36,637 nucleotides of DNA from positions 1 through 36,637 of the forward strand of contig CAJCIO010000041.1 of assembly GCA_903970465.1 (NCBI GenBank), given 5' to 3'. This DNA comes from Gammaproteobacteria bacterium. Its GTDB lineage: Bacteria > Pseudomonadota > Gammaproteobacteria > Pseudomonadales > Pseudomonadaceae. Below are positions 9,051-16,183 of the stretch, piece by piece (position 1 is the stretch's first letter; the number at the start of each line of letters is the position of its first letter). The notes under the pieces are model-generated. The model had not been told where the DNA came from and ran no database searches. It was given only the letters and a program-made list of their open reading frames with translations. The translations under genes and the position numbers were made by a program.

Positions 9051-9290
9051 TCAATACTCCCGCGCCGGTGGCAGGCCATGCTTGGCACGCAACGGTGCCA
9101 GCAGCTCCCCCAGGCCGTTGTGATCGATTTCCTGCATCAGCGCCAACAGCCCGCCCAATTCCCCGGTGGGGAAGCCTTCGCGCGCGAACCAGTTGAGATA
9201 AGGTCCCGGCAGATCGGCAATAATTCGCCCCTTGTATTTGCCGAATGGCATCTGTCGAGTTACCAGCAGTTCAAGTTTTTCAGGATTCAT
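9051..9290 (-). CDS. DUF3820 family small protein (putative quorum-sensing-regulated virulence factor family)
   Basis: This is a 79-residue cytoplasmic protein starting MNPEKLELLVTRQMPFGKYK. The MPFGKYKGR...LPGPYLNWF pattern is characteristic of DUF3820, a family named after a P. aeruginosa protein placed in a quorum-sensing regulon; its biochemical role is not established. I chose the ATG at 9290; an in-frame TTG at 9305 would add MLHVI. No strong Shine-Dalgarno sequence is seen. It converges on eda and is divergent from the PA2169-type gene. The inverted repeat at 9340-9368 is about 50 bp upstream of its start and could affect it as well. Confidence 0.8.
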   Translation of the reverse strand: MNPEKLELLVTRQMPFGKYKGRIIADLPGPYLNWFAREGFPTGELGGLLALMQEIDHNGLGELLAPLRAKHGLPPAREY

Positions 9291-9339
9291 TATCACGTGC
9301 AGCAACTAATGGTGTGGACCTTTGAAAATACAGGCATTT

Positions 9340-9368
9340 TGCATGAAGGCCAATAGACGCTTCATGCA
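9340..9368. promoter_or_regulatory. Inverted repeat, candidate enhancer-binding-protein site
   Basis: A perfect 9-bp inverted repeat, TGCATGAAG and CTTCATGCA, has an 11-base spacer. Its centre is about 114 bp upstream of the predicted sigma-54 start site, a normal place for an upstream activator site. No T-run follows, so it is not a terminator. The cognate activator is unknown. Confidence 0.6.
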
Positions 9369-9400
9369 GAACGACAGACTCGATAAAGTTCATGTTAATT

Positions 9401-9413
9401 TAAATCGTTGATT
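9401..9413. promoter_or_regulatory. Candidate IHF site
   Basis: TAAATCGTTGATT is an exact match to the reverse form of the IHF consensus (YAANNNNTTGATW), in an AT-rich stretch. It lies between the inverted repeat at 9340 and the -24/-12 promoter at 9442, where DNA bending would bring a bound activator to the polymerase. Confidence 0.6.
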
Positions 9414-9440
9414 TGCATCGATATTTTATTTATTCGAAGT

Positions 9441-9457
9441 CTGGCACGAACCCTGCT
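9441..9457 (+). promoter_or_regulatory. Sigma-54 (RpoN) -24/-12 promoter
   Basis: CTGGCACGAACCCTGCT matches the consensus YTGGCACGrNNNTTGCW except for C instead of T at the first base of the -12 element. The invariant GG (9443-9444) and GC (9455-9456) have the exact required spacing. The predicted transcription start is near 9468, 29 bases before the ATG at 9497. Confidence 0.75.
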
Positions 9458-9496
9458 CTATTCAAGTTAACCCTTAAACAGTTGGAGTCACTGAAT

Positions 9497-9952
9497 ATGA
9501 ACGATCAAGCCAAAGACGTCGTAAAAGTACTGAACAATCTGATCGAGACCTGCAAAGATGGTCAGGAAGGGTTCAAGACGTGCGCCGAAGATATCAAGAA
9601 TCCTGAATTGAAAGCTCTGTTCATCAAGCGTTCTCAGGAATGCGGTGTTTCCGCTGGTGAACTGCAACAGGAAGTCATTGCGCTGGGCGGCGAGCCAGAA
9701 GATTCCACCAGCGTCAGCGCTGATCTGCATCGCCGCTGGGTCGACCTGAAATCCCTGGTCACTGGCAAAAGCGAAGAAGCCGTACTCAACGAAGCCGAGC
9801 GTGGTGAAGACCATGCCAAAGCTGCGTACAAGGAAGCACTGGCCAAACCACTGCCAGCCAATATCTACGCCATCATCGAACGCCAGTTCGGTGGTGTGCA
9901 GCGTAATCATGATCAAGTGAAGGCACTGCGCAACATCGCCCGCGCCAGCTGA
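9497..9952 (+). CDS. PA2169 family four-helix-bundle protein (DUF2383)
   Basis: This is a 151-residue, highly charged, wholly helical soluble protein without signal peptide or membrane segment. It begins MNDQAKDVVKVLNNLIETCK and contains ELQQEVIALGGEPEDS and a C-terminal ERQFGGVQRNHDQVKALR; this pattern fits the PA2169/DUF2383 ferritin-like bundle family. The molecular function is not established, though relatives appear in stress and stationary-phase settings. The ATG at 9497 has GGAG 9 bases upstream; upstream in-frame codons are not credible starts. It has its own apparent sigma-54 promoter and a strong terminator, so it is monocistronic. Confidence 0.85.
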   Translation: MNDQAKDVVKVLNNLIETCKDGQEGFKTCAEDIKNPELKALFIKRSQECGVSAGELQQEVIALGGEPEDSTSVSADLHRRWVDLKSLVTGKSEEAVLNEAERGEDHAKAAYKEALAKPLPANIYAIIERQFGGVQRNHDQVKALRNIARAS

Positions 9953-9987
9953 TCTGCAATGAATTAATGCGTGTGTCATCCCCTTTG

Positions 9988-10015
9988 ACGCCGGCTTTTT
10001 GCCGGCGTTTTTTTT
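9988..10015 (+). terminator. Intrinsic terminator of the PA2169-type gene
   Basis: An 8-bp perfect stem ACGCCGGC / GCCGGCGT encloses a loop of five T residues and is followed by a T-run. It begins 35 bp after the stop codon, between two convergent genes. Confidence 0.9.
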
Positions 10016-10052
10016 GGCGCGCTATCCAGCCTTGGTGATCACGGGCGTGGGA

Positions 10053-11567
10053 TCAGGAAGGGGACAGCTCCAACGCTGGAGATCGGCCGCAGGCCACCTG
10101 ATTGCGGCCGTTGTGCTTGGCCCGGTACAGCGCTGCGTCGGCTTCGGCCAGCAATCCTTCCATTGAATCCGGACCCGTCAGGGTCGTGGGGGCCACTCCG
10201 ATACTGACTGTTACCGACAGTTGCGGGCTGCCTGGCACGATTTGCTGCGCCACGGCCAGGCGGATGGTTTCCGCGATATTGCGAGCGCCATCCGGATTGG
10301 TTTCGGCAAGGATCACTAGAAACTCCTCGCCGCCATAGCGTGCCGCCAGGTCTGCGGGTCGATGGGTGCAGTTGCGCAAGGTGTTGGCCACGGCCCGCAG
10401 GGCATCATCGCCGCCTTGATGACCGTGACGCTCGTTGAAGGCCTTGAAGTCATCCACGTCGATCATCAGCACCGACAGCGGCTTGTGCGTGCGCTGGGCG
10501 CGTAACCATTCCCGGTGCAGGGTCATGTCCAGTTGCCGGCGGTTAGGCAGGCCCGTCAGGCTGTCGGTGGCGGCCAGGGTGGCGAGTTTGCGCTCGGCGC
10601 GCTGGCGTTTTTTCAGCTCTCGACGCAGCAGGGCGCCCAGCCAGAGGATGCCCAGGCACAGTCCGCCGGTGGCCGCACAGACCAGCAGGGCGGTGCGCCG
10701 CCACGCGCCATACACCACCTCGGTGGACACCGCCACGACTACGATCATCGGCAGTTGGCCAACTCGGGCGAAGGTGTACAGGCGCTCTTTTTTGTCGCTG
10801 CCGGACACCGCGACGAAGCTGCCTGACGTGCCCGCCGCCATGATCGCCAGGAAATTACCTCGATGACGGTAGTCGGCGCCTGCCGCAGCGTCACCAATGG
10901 AGAGCGGCTCGCGGGCGAGCATGAAACCCTCGTCGCTGATCAGGCTGACGCTGCTGTCCGAACCGATGTTCAGGCTTTTGAACAGGGTGTTGAAGTAATC
11001 CAGGCGCAGTGCGCCAGACGCCACACCGAGGAATTGGCCCGAAGACGAGGCGATGCGCCGACTGAGGCTGATACACCAGCCCAGGGAGCCGATCTGGTCC
11101 TGGAAGGGGCGGCTGACGATCAGGCCGCTGTCGGCGTGCTCTCGGTGGGCGCGGAACTCCGGCCAGCCTGCGAGGTTGGCCTTGCGCGGTGGGTCTGCCT
11201 GGGAGTCGGCGACGATGTTGCCTTGCGCATTGATCCACAGCAGGTCGCCGCGCAAGGGCGCACCGGTAGCCTTGCCGAACAGCAGGGTGTGCTGAAGGCG
11301 GGTGGGTATGGAGGCAAAATCGGGGTTTTGCGAGGTTTCGATGAGGCCCTGCAGGGAGGCGTCGTAGAGATCGATGTTGCGCTGCACCTCGTTGGCAATC
11401 AGTTGCACCACGTTGCTGGAAGCGCGAATCGCTGCATGCGTGGCGCTGCTGTGTTCACGCACGAGCATGAAGGTCACCAAAGCGATGATCGCCGACATTG
11501 CCAGCACGCAGCCCAGAACCAACGCTCGTTCGGGTAGATCGCGTATGCGGTGAGTCCGTTCGATCAT
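10053..11567 (-). CDS. Membrane-anchored diguanylate cyclase (sensor domain plus GGDEF)
   Basis: This is a 504-residue protein that should make cyclic di-GMP. The order is: membrane helix about 16-36, a periplasmic CACHE-like sensor 37-290 (contains SRPFQDQIGSLGWCISLSRR, typical of dCACHE domains), second helix about 291-314, then GGDEF 330-495. The active-site loop is GGEEF at 412-416. An RxxD product-inhibition motif (RPAD, 403-406) lies exactly five residues before it, so feedback control by c-di-GMP is expected. No EAL domain is present. The ligand of the sensor domain is unknown. A good promoter lies at 11667-11695 on this strand. It converges with the PA2169-type gene. Confidence 0.93.
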   Translation of the reverse strand: MIERTHRIRDLPERALVLGCVLAMSAIIALVTFMLVREHSSATHAAIRASSNVVQLIANEVQRNIDLYDASLQGLIETSQNPDFASIPTRLQHTLLFGKATGAPLRGDLLWINAQGNIVADSQADPPRKANLAGWPEFRAHREHADSGLIVSRPFQDQIGSLGWCISLSRRIASSSGQFLGVASGALRLDYFNTLFKSLNIGSDSSVSLISDEGFMLAREPLSIGDAAAGADYRHRGNFLAIMAAGTSGSFVAVSGSDKKERLYTFARVGQLPMIVVVAVSTEVVYGAWRRTALLVCAATGGLCLGILWLGALLRRELKKRQRAERKLATLAATDSLTGLPNRRQLDMTLHREWLRAQRTHKPLSVLMIDVDDFKAFNERHGHQGGDDALRAVANTLRNCTHRPADLAARYGGEEFLVILAETNPDGARNIAETIRLAVAQQIVPGSPQLSVTVSIGVAPTTLTGPDSMEGLLAEADAALYRAKHNGRNQVACGRSPALELSPS

Positions 11568-11922
11568 GGCAGTGAATCTGGCTCGGTCATTGAGGCGGCG
11601 TTCAGGAATGTGGCTCCCGAGCGGCGGCGAGGCCCCCAGGGCCGTGGTGACGTTGAGAGCGGCCGTATTCTAGGGGCGTGACCGGGCAGTCACAAGTGAT
11701 CGAAACAGGGTTGTCCGTAGGGTCTGCCGCTGGGTGCAATGCTGAAATAATCCCTTGGTCGATATTCTCTTTTGTTTTCCTTGGTTTATCGAAATTGCCC
11801 GCTTTGGCGGGTGAATGTTTATTTGGCGAGTTGACTCGAGCAGTGGCAACTGTCGAGGCGTCTGGAAGTATCTGCGTGGGGCGAATCGCTGCAGGAGTCG
11901 GGAGAAGGTCTTCAGCGCTTTG
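11568..11922. other. Intergenic region upstream of the diguanylate cyclase gene
   Basis: This 355-bp gap holds the candidate promoter of the cyclase gene (11667-11695, minus strand) and the downstream end of the adaptor-like gene. Short ORFs cross it on both strands, but none has a ribosome site or a recognisable product. I see nothing else in it. Confidence 0.6.
11667..11695 (-). promoter_or_regulatory. Sigma-70 type promoter of the diguanylate cyclase gene
   Basis: Reading the minus strand, TTGTGA and TAGAAT are separated by 17 bases. The -10 matches five of six consensus positions and the -35 four of six. It lies about 100 bp upstream of the start codon at 11567. Confidence 0.5.
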
Positions 11923-12606
11923 CTATTGGGCAATCACTTGCACGCGAGTTCCGGGCTTGAGCGCGGCGGGGCCATCGATTACCAGCGTGTCACCCTCCTG
12001 AACACCTTCGATGACCTCCAGCATGATTGTGCGATACGTCACCTTCACCGGCGCGGCGACAACCCTGTCACCGTCCAGGCGGTAGACGAACCCGTCCTGC
12101 CCGCCGTCGCGCCGCACCACATTGGCCGGGACCGCCAGCACCTGGCGTAGCCAGCCGGTCTGCATCTGCAAGTTGACCGTCTCGCCTGCGCGGAGTGCCT
12201 GGCCGGTATTTTCGAACTCGGCCTTGACCCGCACGGTTGCCGCAGGAGCTTCGTTGTCGATCAGTGTCAGGCGCCCCTCGGCCAGCAGAGACGGCAATGG
12301 GCTGTTTGCATAGGCCAGCACGGGCGGGTTTTCGATGTCCTGTATCAGGTTTTGCAAGGCCGGCAGGGAATTTTCAGGCAGATCGAACTCAGCGGCCACA
12401 GGCGTGGTGCCGGTGGCGCCAGGCAGCGACTGCACGGTACCCAGGCCGCCGAGCATGTGGGGGACGTCCTGCAGGCTCAAGGTGATGACGCGCACGGGGA
12501 GGGCCGCCGGGCCTGCGGTGTCACTGTGGTGCGCTGGCCTGAAGGCGATATACAGGGCCAGGCCCAAACCTGCGACCACTACAGCAAGGATTGACGACTT
12601 ACGCAT
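11923..12606 (-). CDS. RND-type periplasmic adaptor-like protein lacking the lipoyl/hairpin section
   Basis: This is a 227-residue protein with an N-terminal signal-anchor (residues 6-24). LPVRVITLSLQDVPHMLGGLGTVQS is followed after a few residues by TPVAAEFDLPENSLPAL, the beta-barrel motif found near residue 220-240 in MdtA-like adaptors, and by the membrane-proximal domain (TVRVKAEFENTGQALRAGETVNLQM to the end). The biotinyl-lipoyl domain and alpha-helical hairpin, roughly 100-150 residues in the family, are missing, with no frameshift at the join. No RND pump or outer-membrane gene is adjacent. It may be a shortened relic or an adaptor-derived protein with a changed role; I cannot tell which. 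The family assignment is firm, the function is not. Confidence 0.75.
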   Translation of the reverse strand: MRKSSILAVVVAGLGLALYIAFRPAHHSDTAGPAALPVRVITLSLQDVPHMLGGLGTVQSLPGATGTTPVAAEFDLPENSLPALQNLIQDIENPPVLAYANSPLPSLLAEGRLTLIDNEAPAATVRVKAEFENTGQALRAGETVNLQMQTGWLRQVLAVPANVVRRDGGQDGFVYRLDGDRVVAAPVKVTYRTIMLEVIEGVQEGDTLVIDGPAALKPGTRVQVIAQ

Positions 12607-12781
12607 GTGACTGGGTGCCTGACGCGGAGTGTGGGCGCATTTAAAGCTGCCAATACTGAAACGTTTAATGTGGATTAAGGGAGTATTCCTACAACCATCT
12701 CGGAATTATCCAATAGATCTTGCCAATAGCAGTCACGAGACTTAACACCGACTCTATCTATGGACGCAAGAGGTAGTCTTT

Positions 12782-13081
12782 GTGGGTGCCCAGAAAAACA
12801 ATAATTCTTTATCTGTTTCGATATGCCTGCTGCTTGGCCTGCTGTTCAGCGCGGGGAGTCTGGGGCTTTACCTGTTGCCGTTGCGGCCCGCGTCCGGGGC
12901 CTGGCTGCTGGTGCCATTCATGGTCATGGTCATCGGTTCGGCACGGGTGTGGCGCTACCGCTGGATGTACTGGTTGTGCTCCAGTGGCTCATTGATCGGT
13001 TTGCTGGTGGTGGTCATGGCCACGGAGAGCAATCTGTCACGGGCTGCACTGTCGTTTCTCTACTTGTTCGTGCGGGTGTGA
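12782..13081 (+). CDS. Small hypothetical membrane protein
   Basis: This is a 99-residue protein with three hydrophobic segments (about 10-34, 41-56 and 63-80), separated by short basic or aromatic loops such as RVWRYRWMYW. I do not recognise the family. The start is a GTG at 12782 with AGAGG about 9 bases upstream. It ends 9 bp before the convergent acetyltransferase gene. An out-of-frame ATG at 12760 competes upstream. The hydrophobic pattern and the ribosome site favour a real gene, but there is no functional clue. Confidence 0.55.
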   Translation: MGAQKNNNSLSVSICLLLGLLFSAGSLGLYLLPLRPASGAWLLVPFMVMVIGSARVWRYRWMYWLCSSGSLIGLLVVVMATESNLSRAALSFLYLFVRV

Positions 13082-13090
13082 GAACGCTAT

Positions 13091-13558
13091 TCAGCAGGGT
13101 TCACGCCCCAGGCAGTGCAAGCCCATTTGCTGATACAGCTGGCGCGCCGGGTAATTATCTTCGCGCACCCGAAGGTCCATCGATGCCTCGCCGCGTTGGC
13201 GATAGGTGTGCAGAGCCCAGGCCAGCAGCGCGCGGCCCAGCCCGCGACGGCGCGCACGCGGATGTACAACTAGGTCTTTCAGATAGCCGCTGGTCCAACC
13301 CTGTGCCAGCGCGACCAGCCCGTCGTTATCCATGACCAGCAGGCACAAGGCGGGATCATACTCGCCGTTGCCGTGCCATTGGGCCTGCCAGGTTGGCCAG
13401 TCGAGCAGGTCATCGGCACTGGTTTCGCGCAACAGGGCGTAGGCGTGCGTGGCGTCTGCGGTATCGAACAGGCGCAGCGTCACGCCTGGCGGCCAGAGGG
13501 GAGAAGGGGGCGCCTGTTGCAGCGACATGCGCATCAACAGGCAATGACCGTCAGCCAT
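13091..13558 (-). CDS. GNAT family N-acetyltransferase
   Basis: This is a 155-residue acetyl-CoA-dependent acetyltransferase. The acetyl-CoA loop (motif A) is LVVHPRARRRGLGRALL, with the RxxGxG/A signature, preceded by a beta-4-like strand (GYLKDLVV). The C-terminal VREDNYPARQLYQQMGL is the usual motif B region ending in a beta-bulge strand. The substrate is unknown. Start choice is uncertain: ATG at 13558 (8 bp after the CheV stop), 13534 or 13528 are all possible and none has a strong ribosome site. The tight spacing after cheV suggests co-transcription. Confidence 0.85.
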   Translation of the reverse strand: MADGHCLLMRMSLQQAPPSPLWPPGVTLRLFDTADATHAYALLRETSADDLLDWPTWQAQWHGNGEYDPALCLLVMDNDGLVALAQGWTSGYLKDLVVHPRARRRGLGRALLAWALHTYRQRGEASMDLRVREDNYPARQLYQQMGLHCLGREPC

Positions 13559-13566
13559 GCAGTGCG

Positions 13567-14466
13567 TCAGTCCGGCAAGCCGTTGACCACCCTGGCCGCG
13601 CGAATCAGGCAATGGGTCAGCTCTGGCGAGGAGAATTTGGTCAATACCGCGTTGGCGCCGGCGGCCTTGGCCTTTTCGCTGTTCATGGCGCTATCCAGCG
13701 AGGTGTGCAGCAGTACGTAGAGGTCCTTGAAGTCCGGCGTCTCGCGCAGGCTGCGGGTCAGTGCGTAGCCGTCCATCTCCGACATCTCGATGTCCGACAC
13801 CAGGATGTTGATCTGTTGTGCGGTGCCTTGCAGGTCCAGGAGTTGCTCGATGGCTTCCTTGGCGCTACGGGCGGTATGGCAGGACAGGCCCAGATGGCGC
13901 AGCGTCAGTACGGATTGCTGCAACGCCACCTGGCTGTCGTCGACCACCAGAATATTGGCGGTGGAAAGCAGCTCCGCATCCTGCGCACTGAGACCGGTGG
14001 CCACCGGCTCGGCCTTCATGGGCGAAATACCGTGGATGACTTTCTCGATGTCCAGCACCTGCACCAAGGTGTTGTCGACCCGGGTGACGCCGGTGATGTA
14101 AGACTTGTTGCCCGAGCCAAAGGGCGGCGGGCGGATGTCGGTGGTCAGGCAGTGCACGATCTTGCTCACCGCCTGCACGTGCAGGCCCTGTTTGGAGCGG
14201 CTCACATCCGTGACGATCAGGCAGCCGCCCGCCGGGTCGAGCAGGGGCATTTCGCCGATGGCACGGCTGAGGTCGATCACCGACAGCGAGGTGCCGCGCA
14301 GCGTAGCGACGCCTTTGACGTTGGGGTGCGATTCCGGCAGGCGAGTCAGCGGTGGGCAGGGGATGATCTCGCTGACTTTCAGCAGGTTGATTGCCATCAA
14401 TTTGCCGCTGCGCAGGGTGAACAGCAACAGCGACAGCGAATCCGCGCGGGCTTTGGGGGACGACAT
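13567..14466 (-). CDS. Chemotaxis protein CheV (CheW domain plus receiver domain)
   Basis: This is a 299-residue soluble coupling protein. Residues about 10-150 form a CheW-like domain that links chemoreceptors to CheA, and residues 171-295 form a response-regulator receiver. The receiver keeps the acidic pair Asp176-Asp177, the phosphorylation site Asp225 (ILVSDIEM), Thr255 and Lys277, so it should accept phosphate from CheA and tune signalling (adaptation). Pseudomonas genomes carry several cheV copies away from the main che cluster, and this is such an orphan. The ATG is followed by MSSPKARADSL, and the GNAT gene follows closely downstream. Confidence 0.93.
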   Translation of the reverse strand: MSSPKARADSLSLLLFTLRSGKLMAINLLKVSEIIPCPPLTRLPESHPNVKGVATLRGTSLSVIDLSRAIGEMPLLDPAGGCLIVTDVSRSKQGLHVQAVSKIVHCLTTDIRPPPFGSGNKSYITGVTRVDNTLVQVLDIEKVIHGISPMKAEPVATGLSAQDAELLSTANILVVDDSQVALQQSVLTLRHLGLSCHTARSAKEAIEQLLDLQGTAQQINILVSDIEMSEMDGYALTRSLRETPDFKDLYVLLHTSLDSAMNSEKAKAAGANAVLTKFSSPELTHCLIRAARVVNGLPD

Positions 14467-14543
14467 AAGAACCTTCTGAGTCGGGAGAGAGCATTGTTAA
14501 GGTTATCGACCCGAGGGCGGCAGGCTTTAACGTTTGTCTGCGG

Positions 14544-14795
14544 TTACTTCAATAAAAGGCGCCTGGGCATGCGCTTGAGGTTGGTGCGGATGTTCGTCGA
14601 CCTTGAAGCGGCGGCCCAGGCGTCGGTGCTTAGACCATCGAACGCCATCGGGATCAGCCATTGGCCCTTAACGCGCAGCAGCGCTGTGGCGTCGCAAGGC
14701 ATCCGGCAGGCGTCGATAACGTTGCGCCTTGGGCAGTTCCCGAGAGAGATCCTCGACCAGAGGAGGATGGCGATCAGCGGCGGTGTGGCAGTCAT
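14544..14795 (-). CDS. Possible small hypothetical ORF (83 aa)
   Basis: This is an 83-residue ORF beginning MTATPPLIAILLWSRISL. The ATG at 14795 has a very good ribosome site (GGAGG with a 5-base spacer), which is the main support. The first 18 residues could be a hydrophobic segment; the rest is basic, ends MPRRLLLK, and contains two cysteines. I do not recognise it. It lies upstream of cheV on the same strand, 77 bp away. It could be a real small protein, a decayed gene or a chance reading frame. Confidence 0.4.
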   Translation of the reverse strand: MTATPPLIAILLWSRISLGNCPRRNVIDACRMPCDATALLRVKGQWLIPMAFDGLSTDAWAAASRSTNIRTNLKRMPRRLLLK

Positions 14796-15111
14796 AAAGA
14801 CCTCCGGTACTGGATATGACGCCAATCGGTCGCGGGTCATCATGACCGCATTATTTTTGGGTGCGCAAGCTGCTGATCGCCTGTGGCGTGCCGCAGGAGC
14901 GGTGCCCGTACGAGTTTTTTGGCCCGGCCAGTGCCCTGGATCAATAAACGCGAAATGAAGCCCGCGTAACATTTGCACAGAGTTAATCCTGCATTAATCG
15001 CATTACCCTTTACTCGCTGGCGCTGCAGGGGCGTAGACTTGCGCCCACTTTTCATCCGCGGTCTTTGAGTCGGTCGCGGGTCGATTCGAACTGGCGAACA
15101 AAGGAAAATCC
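14796..15111. other. Intergenic region upstream of dsbB
   Basis: This is about 316 bp between the 83-codon ORF and dsbB. It becomes AT-richer near 14960-15010 (ACAGAGTTAATCCTGCATTA), where a dsbB promoter would be expected, but I cannot fix clear -35/-10 boxes. ORFs crossing it lack ribosome sites. Nothing else is seen. Confidence 0.5.
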
Positions 15112-15618
15112 ATGAGTGACATCAATGTGCGGATGGTCCGCGAGCGGCGTTATCTGGTGCTGCTGGGGGTCATCTGTCTGGCGATGATCGGCGGCGCGCT
15201 GTACATGCAGGTGGTGCTGCAAGAGGCACCTTGCCCGCTGTGCATCCTGCAACGCTATGCCTTGCTGCTGATCGCCATTTTCGCCTTCATTGCCGCGGCC
15301 ATGCCGGGGCGCAAGTCGATGACCTTTTTCGAAGCACTGGTGGTGTTGAGTGCGCTGGGCGGGATCGCCGCAGCCGGCAATCACGCCTGGGTGCTCGCCC
15401 ACCCGTCGGATAGCTGCGGTATCGACGTGTTGCAACCGATCGTCGATGGTTTGCCGATGGCGAACTGGTGGCCAATGGTCTTCCAGGTGTCTGGCTTCTG
15501 CACTACGCCGTACCCGCCGGTGCTCGGCTTGTCGCTGGCGCAGTGGGCTTTGACGGCTTTCGTGCTGACTGCCGTGCTGGTGCCACTGTGCGTTTACAGA
15601 AATCGGCGGAACGCATAG
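15112..15618 (+). CDS. dsbB: Disulfide bond formation protein B
   Basis: This is a 168-residue inner-membrane protein with four hydrophobic helices that reoxidises DsbA and passes electrons to ubiquinone. The first periplasmic loop has the redox pair Cys41-Cys44 in APCPLC, and the second loop has Cys102 and Cys130, giving the full set needed for function. The conserved LQRYALL follows CPLC. The ATG has AAGGA upstream. Pseudomonas usually carries two dsbB genes; the copy next to cyoA is one of them. Delivering electrons to quinone fits the neighbouring quinol oxidase operon. Confidence 0.95.
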   Translation: MSDINVRMVRERRYLVLLGVICLAMIGGALYMQVVLQEAPCPLCILQRYALLLIAIFAFIAAAMPGRKSMTFFEALVVLSALGGIAAAGNHAWVLAHPSDSCGIDVLQPIVDGLPMANWWPMVFQVSGFCTTPYPPVLGLSLAQWALTAFVLTAVLVPLCVYRNRRNA

Positions 15619-16183
15619 CTACTCTTCAGATTCATAACAGCAGGCCGATACACTTTGACGCCTGCGCGGTTTCGTCGCGGAGAATGACGATTTATTCTGT
15701 CTCATTCGCCTACGGCCCAGATATTACGGGCGTGTCGGCTGCTCCGCCGGGGTGCGACATCGTGTCGCAAGGACTTGAAATTACGGCCGATTGTTGCATA
15801 ATTCGGAAGTAACTGTTGCTAACTAAACCGTATTCACTGAGGGGTTACCTCACTACAATCGCGGCACTTTCCGCCTTGCGGTACCGCCTGAAAGGCCTCC
15901 GAATCACGCGCAGATGCGCTGTTCAGAGCCTCAGGCATCCAGCTTCGCGGTGTCGTGTAGAAGGTCCCTTCAGGATGTCCTGCACCCGATGGATCGGGTC
16001 CGTTGAAGGCGTAACGCCGACGAAGCCACAATAATAGAACACCGTACTACACTGGTCTGCCAACAGCAGCTGATCTAGAGGCATGCCCGTTTACGATACC
16101 GATAAATGCTGACGCTTGGCAGGACGAAGTGTTGGCGATCACAACACAATTGCATTGAAGCAAGCTGCTTTAGAGGTCGTGAG
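15619..16183. other. Long, structured upstream region of cyoA
   Basis: This is a 565-bp region with no credible gene. A good sigma-70 promoter lies at 15775-15802. Between it and cyoA are several short hairpins: TGAGG/CCTCA (15838-15852), GCGCA/TGCGC (15908-15919), and a nested set at 15967-16009 in which CCTTCA pairs with TGAAGG around an ACCCGA/TCGGGT hairpin with a 4-base loop. These would form a structured leader of about 370 nt if transcription runs through to cyoA, or a separate small RNA. No sharp terminator is visible before cyoA. Role unknown. Confidence 0.5.
15775..15802 (+). promoter_or_regulatory. Sigma-70 promoter upstream of cyoA
   Basis: TTGAAA and CATAAT are separated by 16 bases, each matching five of six consensus positions. 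The predicted start is near 15809, about 375 bp before the cyoA ATG. Confidence 0.6.

Noticed and set aside
11680..11695. GTGAC/GTCAC palindrome near the cyclase promoter as an operator.
   Set aside because: The stem is only 5 bp and is part of the promoter spacer; too weak to call separately.
13393..14958. A 521-codon plus-strand frame opposite the acetyltransferase, cheV and the 83-codon ORF.
   Set aside because: It is a long antisense shadow common in GC-rich DNA, with low-complexity Arg/Gln/His-rich translation and no ribosome site, while the minus-strand products match known families.
15816..16034. A 72-codon ORF in the cyoA upstream region.
   Set aside because: No ribosome site, translation without family features, and the interval is better explained as structured non-coding sequence.
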